Origin: JAFNAG01 sp963824985
GTDB taxonomy: Bacteria > Acidobacteriota > UBA6911
Direction: 5' to 3'
DNA length: 64,000 nt
Assembly (NCBI GenBank): GCA_963824985.1
Contig: CAWGRQ010000026.1
Coordinates: forward strand, 171,723 to 235,722
Of this stretch, positions 57,799 through 64,000 are shown piece by piece; the first letter of the stretch is position 1; every line of letters starts with the position of its first letter. A program made the translations under genes and the position numbers. The notes below the pieces were generated by a model. It was not told where the DNA came from, searched no databases, and saw nothing but the letters and a program-made list of their open reading frames with translations.

Positions 57799-60700
57799 AT
57801 GGTGGCGACAATCGGAGAGACCATTGAACAGATGCGGCGGTCCCTGCGCGATTACATCGAGGCAACATATCATATTAGTGATCCAATTCTAATACGTCAG
57901 CGAGCCAGACTTCTTGACGAACAGGGCGTTATCTATCAGCGACCATATCTTGAAAGTACGCCTCGTTATGTAACCGGCGAGACTTTCCTCCAGTGCGGAG
58001 TTGCCAAAGCCTGCATTAGAAGCTTTCTCAGCGGTCTCTAAAGCCTCAGGTGGACAGCAACTTTCAGGTGCTCTGATCCGCCTTACCAACATCAGGCGGA
58101 CTCCACACGCCTTTCACTCGTTGATGAAAAAAGTCTGATGGTTATGACCGGAACCGGCTCGGGAAAGACTGAGTGCTTCCTAATGCCCATCCTCGGCAAG
58201 CTCGCAATTGAGGCCAAATCGGCCGGCGAGCGATTTGGGCAGAAGACGGCCGTGCGCGCAATGGTTCTGTATCCAATGAACGCCTTGGTAAATGACCAAT
58301 TGGGACGGCTTCGCATGCTCTTTGGTGATCCGCGAATAGTACATGCCTTCACAAAGTGGTGTGGAAGACCCGTGCGCTTCGCGCGGTACACAAGCCGAAC
58401 GCTCTATCCCGGTGTTCGCAACGAAGAGAAGGACCAGGATCGCCTCAGACCAATCGGTAAGTACTATGTCCGTAACCTTGAACTCGCCGCCGGCCCCTCC
58501 TCGCCCCAACAGGAGACAGCCGCTCTGCTGGTCGCGGAATTGAAAAGACGCGGCAAATGGCCTGCGAAGCCTGATCTGATTGCCTGGTATGGCAAAGGTC
58601 GATGGCAGGACAAGGACGGCAACTTCAAGCGGTGCGTATTGCGTCCGGGGATCCGGAACTCATCACGCGGCACGAAGTCCAGGCGAGCCCACCTGACGTT
58701 CTGGTCACCAACTACTCGATGCTGGAATACATGCTTATGAGGCCCCTCGAAAGACCAATATTCGACAACACGAGGGAATGGCTGGCCGAGAACCCAAACG
58801 AGCGGTTTCTGCTCGTTATTGACGAAGCCCACCTTTACCGAGGCGCCGCTGGTGCCGAGGTTGCGTTGCTCGTTCGTCGATTCCGCATTCGTCTTGGGAT
58901 CCCGGCGGATCGACTGCAGGTTATTTGCACGAGCGCCAGCTTTAACGATCCGCAATCTGCGGCTCGCTTCGGTGCGCAGCTAACTGGCAAGAGTGAATCT
59001 GATTTTTCGGGAATAAGTGGTGTTCTTCTTCTGCGCAGCGGAGCCGCGTCAGGCACGAAACAAGATGCAGAGGCACTTGCCGCAGTTGATCTCAAATCCT
59101 TTTATGATGCTGATTCTGATGATGACAGAATAAAGGCTATACAATCATTCCTAGAGTATCGCAAGATCAGCCCTCCTTGGCATTTACAGCGATCTTTACA
59201 CGATGCGCTCGTCTCATTCCCAGTTATGATGAAGCTCATCAATAAGACCATGACGGAGGCACAGCCCTTAGATGCTCTAGGTTGGATGTTGTTTGAAGAT
59301 GCAGATCATGACCTTCGTACTCACGCCATTACGGTCTTGCTGGTTTTGGGTAGCCTAGCCGCGAGATCCCAGTGAGCCTGGCCTCCTGCCATGCAGAGTG
59401 CACTCGTTTTATCGCGGCCTTGCTGGCCTTTGGGCCTGTATGGATCCACAATGCACAGAGTTGCCTGTCGAGAACAGGGGGGGGCCTACCGGCCAACTAT
59501 TCAGCCAACCTCGCGATCGATGCAACTGCGGAGCGCGGGTCCTCGAACTCTTTACATGTCGTAGCTGCGGCAGTGCATATGCACGTGCTTATACAAATAA
59601 TGCTCTCGAACCAGACTTCCTTTGGGAAGAACCTGGAGGTGCCTTTCGGACATTTTCCGGGGAATTAGATCAAACTAGAGCCGCTAGATCTACTCCTGGA
59701 GCCCCCGGTCCTCGCGTCTGATGCGGAGCCGGCTGGCTACGATCTCCTGACCGGGAGACTAAATCCAACAGGAGCATCATCGCGAATGCGGGAAGTCTAC
59801 CTGCGTCCCAATCACATGAATTCGAGCGGCGATGGCACCATAAATTGCCGGCCTGGCCAGTTCAGACCCTGTGCCGTATGCGGCGATGGCGCTGCCTTTG
59901 GTCGTTCATCCGTTCAGGATCATCAGACTAAGGGAGACCAGCCGTTCCAGGCGTTGATTACAAAGCAGATCCAGGTGCAGCCCCCGAGCGCGGTGCCGTG
60001 CGACTAGGCTCGCACCACTGCGGGGCGGAGAGTGCTTATTTTCTCCGACTCGCGTCAGACTGCAGCTCGACTCGCACCGAACATCCAGTCGTATTCAATA
60101 CGGGATGGGTTGCGGCCGTTAATTGTCGCGGGATATGCTAGGCTTAAAAAATCTGCCCTGATCCTGTCCACTGTTGTCTCTCGAGGACCTTTACTTCGCA
60201 GTACTGATTGCAGCGAAGGAAATGGGAGTGCGATTGCGGCCTGAATTGAAAGGTGGAGAAGACTTTCACGAGGAAACCGTGGTCGAAGATGCTGTCAGGG
60301 CAGGTGGGATCGCGATACAGATTTCTTGGCTTTGTTCGTACCTTCCGTGGCACTGCACCTCCGGAGTCCTTGCTTCGGGCCATTACAAGTGCCTCACAGA
60401 CCGATACTATGGACTTGAGTCACTCGCACTTGCGTCCATCATTGAGCGTGCGGCCCAGTACGTCTAGGATGAAAGCGTTCCCCACGTACCTGGTGGCGTC
60501 GTCTGCTGATCAAAAGATTGCGTTCGTTCGCGTATGGCTACGGTGTTGGAATGGTACGGATTTTGGCTCAATCATATGTCGTCGGCTTGGTGGTTACGAG
60601 GAGTCCAGGCACATCGTGGCAAGTTCAATGCTATGCAGAAATTGCTCGGTGACAAATCGGCGCGATCGCAATTTGAGAGCGAGTGGCTTCCGAACCTTTT

Positions 60701-63315
60701 GACGATCTTTACGACGCCGATCCCAGGCGGAAAGCATAGGTTAAAGGGCAGAGAATTGTCACTTGCGATTGGGGGCACTTGGGCTTATTGCCAGTCTTGT
60801 CGCACGACGCAGCGGCCTTATCCGGGCCGATCGGTTGCGCTAATTGCGGAAGTCAAGACAGCCAGTGCGATTGATCCAGACGCGGACGGTGTTCGTGGCG
60901 CGCAAGGGTTATTATCGATTAAGTGCCGTCGGCGCATTTCAAAATCCACCTAGGTCCCAATGGTTTTGATTGCGGCAGAGCATACCGCTCAGCTTAACGC
61001 TGCGCAGGCCGACGAAGTATTTTCGAAGGCAGATGAAAATGAGCTGCTCTTTCAGGATGTCGACCTTGGACCTGACGAGCGGGCATGGATCGACCAGCCA
61101 TTGACGTCTTGTCGTGTACCACCACGATGGAGGTGGGGATTGATATTGGTACTCTCTCGGGCGTTTCGTTGCGGAACATGCCACCAGCACGGGCTAATTA
61201 TCAACAACGCGCCGGCCGGACAGGTCGACGTGGCAATGCGGTTGCGACGGTTACTGCGTTTGGAAGTGCCGACAGTCATGATGAGCACTATTTTTCTAAT
61301 CCCGATCAGATGATCCGCGGTAAGGTTGATGATCCCACGCTCACGCTTGATAATCGGGAGATCGTGCGACGGCATGTAACCGCGTTTTTGCTGCAGGAAT
61401 ATCATCAGGTTCGTCTTCCGTCCATCAATCCAGAAGACCAGCCTCAACTATTCGCAGTCCTTGGGACAGTTGCAAATTTCAAGAACCCTAATAACATCCT
61501 TAATCGCACCGACTTGGAGAACTGGCTTAACCAGAACAAGGCCGACCTAATAACCAAAATTGATGCATGGCTTCCACTGGAGCTTTCGTCGCAAGATCGG
61601 CAACTAATTTTGGACAACTTAATTGAGGAAACCCTGAACCCCATAGACGAGGCAATCGATTACGAGCCGGACGCTGTGGTTGGAGGGAAGAGTACGGATG
61701 GAGTTGAGGAGGCTGACGTCGAGAGTGAATCGCCTATCGAAGTACCTGATGAGGAAGGCGAAGAGCACCCAGGGCGGGATCCTATTACCGAGAACTTGCT
61801 GGATCGCTTGCTATATAAGGGGGTACTGCCCCGATACGCCTTCCCCACTGATGTGGCGGCTTTCTATGTTTTCGACCCTGATAGGTCAACTTTTTACCGG
61901 CCGGCATTCCGTTTCACCCCATCGCAGGGATTACCGGTGGCTCTCTCGCAGTATGCACCTGGCAAAGAAGTTTGGATCGGAAACAAGCTGTGGACTTCCG
62001 GCGCAATTTATTCTCCGATGCGAAGTGATCGATTTAAAGCGTGGGAAAATCGCCGGCTATATTCGGAATGCAATTCTTGCCATTATGCCCTGACTGAAAA
62101 AATCCAAGATGTGGTTAGGGGTGAGCGCCGGGATTGTCCGGCATGCGGTCGCGTAGGCACTCTCGGACCGGCAACATATTGGATTCGGCCACCGGGCTTC
62201 GCACATCCAGTTGCAAAACCTGAGGGCACATCACCTGATGATCAGCCTGCCAAAAGCTATGCGACTAGGGCCAAATTGACAGCGCCAACACCAGCTGACG
62301 GCGACAAGTGGACGAAACTGAATGAACGCATACGAATCCATCATATGAGGCAACACCTTCTCGTCACCAACCGCGGTCCCAGGGAGGAGGGATACACATA
62401 TTGCACTAAGTGTGGTTTGGTGGAACCGACCGCAATCCCGCGGGGAAGTGTTGTAGGGGCCGCACACCAAAAACCGTATCCTGACCGACGTGACCCCAAC
62501 TGCCCCGGTGGTGGAGCAACAAAGGGCTTAGTTCTCGGAACCGATTTCATTACCGACGTACTACTAATCTCAGTCTCTGTCGAATCGCCTCTCGTGCTTT
62601 ATCCTGGCCTTCTCGCAACCGATGTTGTGCTCAGGACTCTCTGTGAGGCACTTACCAAGGCTGCGTGCATACTGCTGGAACTTGAAGCAAACGAACTCCA
62701 AGCAGAGTACCGGCCCGCATTAACGGCTGCAGGACGCGAAGGAAGGGAGGCAGAAATATATATCTATGATACCCTGTCAGGAGGCGCCGGATTTTCCAAG
62801 CGAGCTGGAAGTTTGGGGCTTCCAGTGTTCCGGGACGCCCTCGCGATTCTGGAGAATTGCCCAGATGCCTGTGACCGCTCCTGTTATCGGTGTCTACGCA
62901 GTTATAGAACAAGTTCGAGCACGACCTCCTTGATCGTCAGATCGGCGCCAGCTTACTCAGATATCTGATCAACGGTGAGACTCCCGTCCTTGATCAGGGT
63001 CGACTAGAGAGATCAGCTGATCTCCTGTTCGAAGATATCGTCAGGCAACATTTGCCTGGCCTTACAGCCGAACGCAACCGTGAGATAACGGTCCCTGGCT
63101 TGGGGAATGTCCTTGCTCCCATCCTCATCACCAAAGACAGTAATCGCCTTGTAGTAGGTTTGCATGGCCCGCTCACGCCAGATTTTTCTACAGATGAAGG
63201 GTTGAGAGATCTAAAGGAATACTCGATGGACATATCAGTAATATTGGTTGATGAACTAGTTGTTCGCAGAAACTTGCCAACCGCAACAAGTTCTATTTTG
63301 GACCGGTTTTGTTAG
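57799..63315 (+). CDS. DEAH-type helicase with C-terminal DUF1998 (DruE-like), many frameshifts
   Basis: About 1,840 residues if repaired. ATG 57799 has GGAGGA six bases upstream. In order: 'MRRSLRDYIEATYHISDPIL'; Walker A 'VMTGTGSGKTECF' (~58140-58176); 'LYPMNALVNDQLGRL'; DEAH box 'LLVIDEAHLYRGAAGAEVA' (58821-58832); 'VICTSASF'; a zinc-like 'CNCGARVLELFTCRSCG'; motif IV 'VLIFSDSRQTAARLAPN'; motif V 'LSCTTTMEVGIDIGTLSGVS'; motif VI 'YQQRAGRTGRRG' (61202-61234). DUF1998 follows with 'DTLSGGAGFSKRAG' and 'CPDACDRSCYRCLRSY' (~62859-62904), then 'FEHDLLDRQIGASLLRYLIN'. Eight or more indels interrupt it; at 62908 AA should be AAA. Such helicases drive DISARM- and Druantia-type antiphage systems. 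Confidence 0.8.
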
Positions 63316-63324
63316 GAGATTAGA

Positions 63325-63453
63325 ATGCAGAAGTTCCAAAATAGAATGCTGCATGATCACCAACCAGCCATATGGCCTGCACCGCCTCCGGTAATGAGCT
63401 ATTCACATCTAATGGAAATTGTTGAAGCGTTTGAAAGTGCAATAAAAAAGTGA
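63325..63453 (+). CDS. 42-residue small protein at the end of the helicase operon
   Basis: A 42-codon frame, 'MQKFQNRMLHDHQPAIWPAP' then 'PVMSYSHLMEIVEAFESAIK', with AGGAG at 63314-63318 six bases before the ATG and overlapping the helicase stop. Good ribosome site, immediate spacing and a balanced amphipathic C-terminal helix favour a real gene. No family recognised. It could be an adaptor, inhibitor or trigger for the operon, or a leftover of a longer gene. Confidence 0.55.
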   Translation: MQKFQNRMLHDHQPAIWPAPPPVMSYSHLMEIVEAFESAIKK

Positions 63454-63494
63454 TCGATTAAGATCATTTTTTTGTCAGGTGCCAATGAACTTCA

Positions 63495-64000
63495 CTATAA
63501 AATAATTCCCGCAATTATAAAAGAAATGTTCCTTCAATTAACATCTAAAATCATTCCTTTTTCAAATGCTGACTGATTCTCTTTTAGGAATTCAACAAAA
63601 AATCTAAAAGTAAAAACGAGGATCAGAAATAATCCGAATAACAATCCACTCCTGTTTTTTTCAAATCCTTTATAATAAATGAATAAAAGTATTAAGAAGA
63701 TTATCAAGTAAGCAATTGATTCGTAAAGTTGTGTAGGATGTCTGGGAAAATCATCTACAGATGTGAATATAAATGCCCAGGCAACATCAGTTGGCTTCCC
63801 AATAATTTCGGAGTTAAAAAGATTTCCTAGTCTTATGAAAGTTCCGGCAAGTGCAACAACTATCACTATTCTGTCAATTATCCATAAAAATGAATAATTT
63901 TTTTTCTTTTTCGAGAAGAGATAAACGGCAACCAAAATACCTATTGCAGCACCGTGACTTGCTAATCCACCTTCCCAAACTTTTAAAATTTCTATCGGAT
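63495..64000 (-). CDS. lgt: prolipoprotein diacylglyceryl transferase, partial, with an in-frame TGA
   Basis: The frame runs off the right edge. Visible: 'EILKVWEGGLASHGAAIGI', 'IDRIVIVVALAGTFIRLGNL', 'NSEIIGKPTDVAWAFIF', 'DDFPRHPTQLYESIAYL' and 'FVEFLKENQSAFEKGM': the Lgt signatures (RLGN and the HPTQLYE loop) in a multi-pass membrane protein that puts diacylglycerol on lipoprotein cysteines. A TGA at 63536-63534 interrupts the last helix; reading through gives 'RNISFIIAGIIL', which fits the normal C-terminus, with the TGA at a position where relatives often have Trp. The very low GC and wording resemble Bacteroidota, unlike the rest of the window. Confidence 0.85.

Noticed and set aside
57799..63315. 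Calling the helicase operon a definite Druantia III or DISARM system.
   Set aside because: No profile search can be run here; DUF1998 helicases occur in several systems and the partner genes were matched only from memory.

Overview
The window is a mosaic. Bases 1 to about 45,190 are GC-rich bacterial DNA with mostly clean gene order. The style suggests an Acidobacteriota-like soil or sediment bacterium: exported S9 peptidases with Gly/Arg-rich inserts, large secreted glycoside hydrolases with tandem C-terminal domains, radical-SAM/glycosyltransferase operons and palindromic dispersed repeats. This taxonomic guess is inference. Bases 45,190-63,450 are lower in GC and heavily frame-shifted. The last ~500 bases are very AT-rich and carry a Bacteroidota-like lgt.

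Layout. (1) 1-10,142: genes for anaerobic aromatic breakdown by the benzoyl-CoA route: dienoyl-CoA hydratase (dch), hydroxyenoyl-CoA dehydrogenase (had), ring-opening hydrolase (bamA/oah), a thiolase, the end of an enoyl-CoA hydratase, a PanE-type dehydrogenase, and a molybdenum hydroxylase whose [2Fe-2S] and Mo subunits are fused and followed by a separate FAD subunit. No benzoyl-CoA reductase lies in the window. (2) 10,389-12,200: a higBA toxin-antitoxin pair between two copies of a broken transposase fragment, then tRNA-Arg(CCG). (3) 12,143-23,552: a DUF3108 protein, a secreted GH26-like enzyme, and a five-gene operon (GH2, radical SAM, two GT2, radical SAM). (4) 23,915-31,764: two S9 peptidase paralogues around a D-aminoacylase-like gene. 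(5) 31,982-34,946: a probable glycosylglycerate osmolyte module (HAD phosphatase, GT-A glycosyltransferase, MscS-type membrane protein). (6) 35,977-45,196: a thioesterase and a dense set of PAS histidine kinases and response regulators.

From 45,197 to about 52,550 there is a minus-strand exopolysaccharide cluster (two asparagine-synthase-like proteins, two GT4 enzymes, wecB) of the kind found with exosortase systems. From 52,550 to 63,453 there is a candidate defence island: a divergent GHKL ATPase, then a tightly coupled plus-strand operon of a ~970-residue protein, a 354-residue protein, a ~1,840-residue DEAH/DUF1998 helicase and a 42-residue small ORF. This is the best candidate for a poorly described system. 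It resembles the two-gene Druantia III layout with an extra subunit, but the family assignment is from memory only.

Caution: genes are cut at 45.19 kb and 52.55 kb, and frameshifts jump from a few in 45 kb to roughly twenty in the next 18 kb, several at homopolymers. Assembly chimerism or indel errors may explain part of the mosaic.
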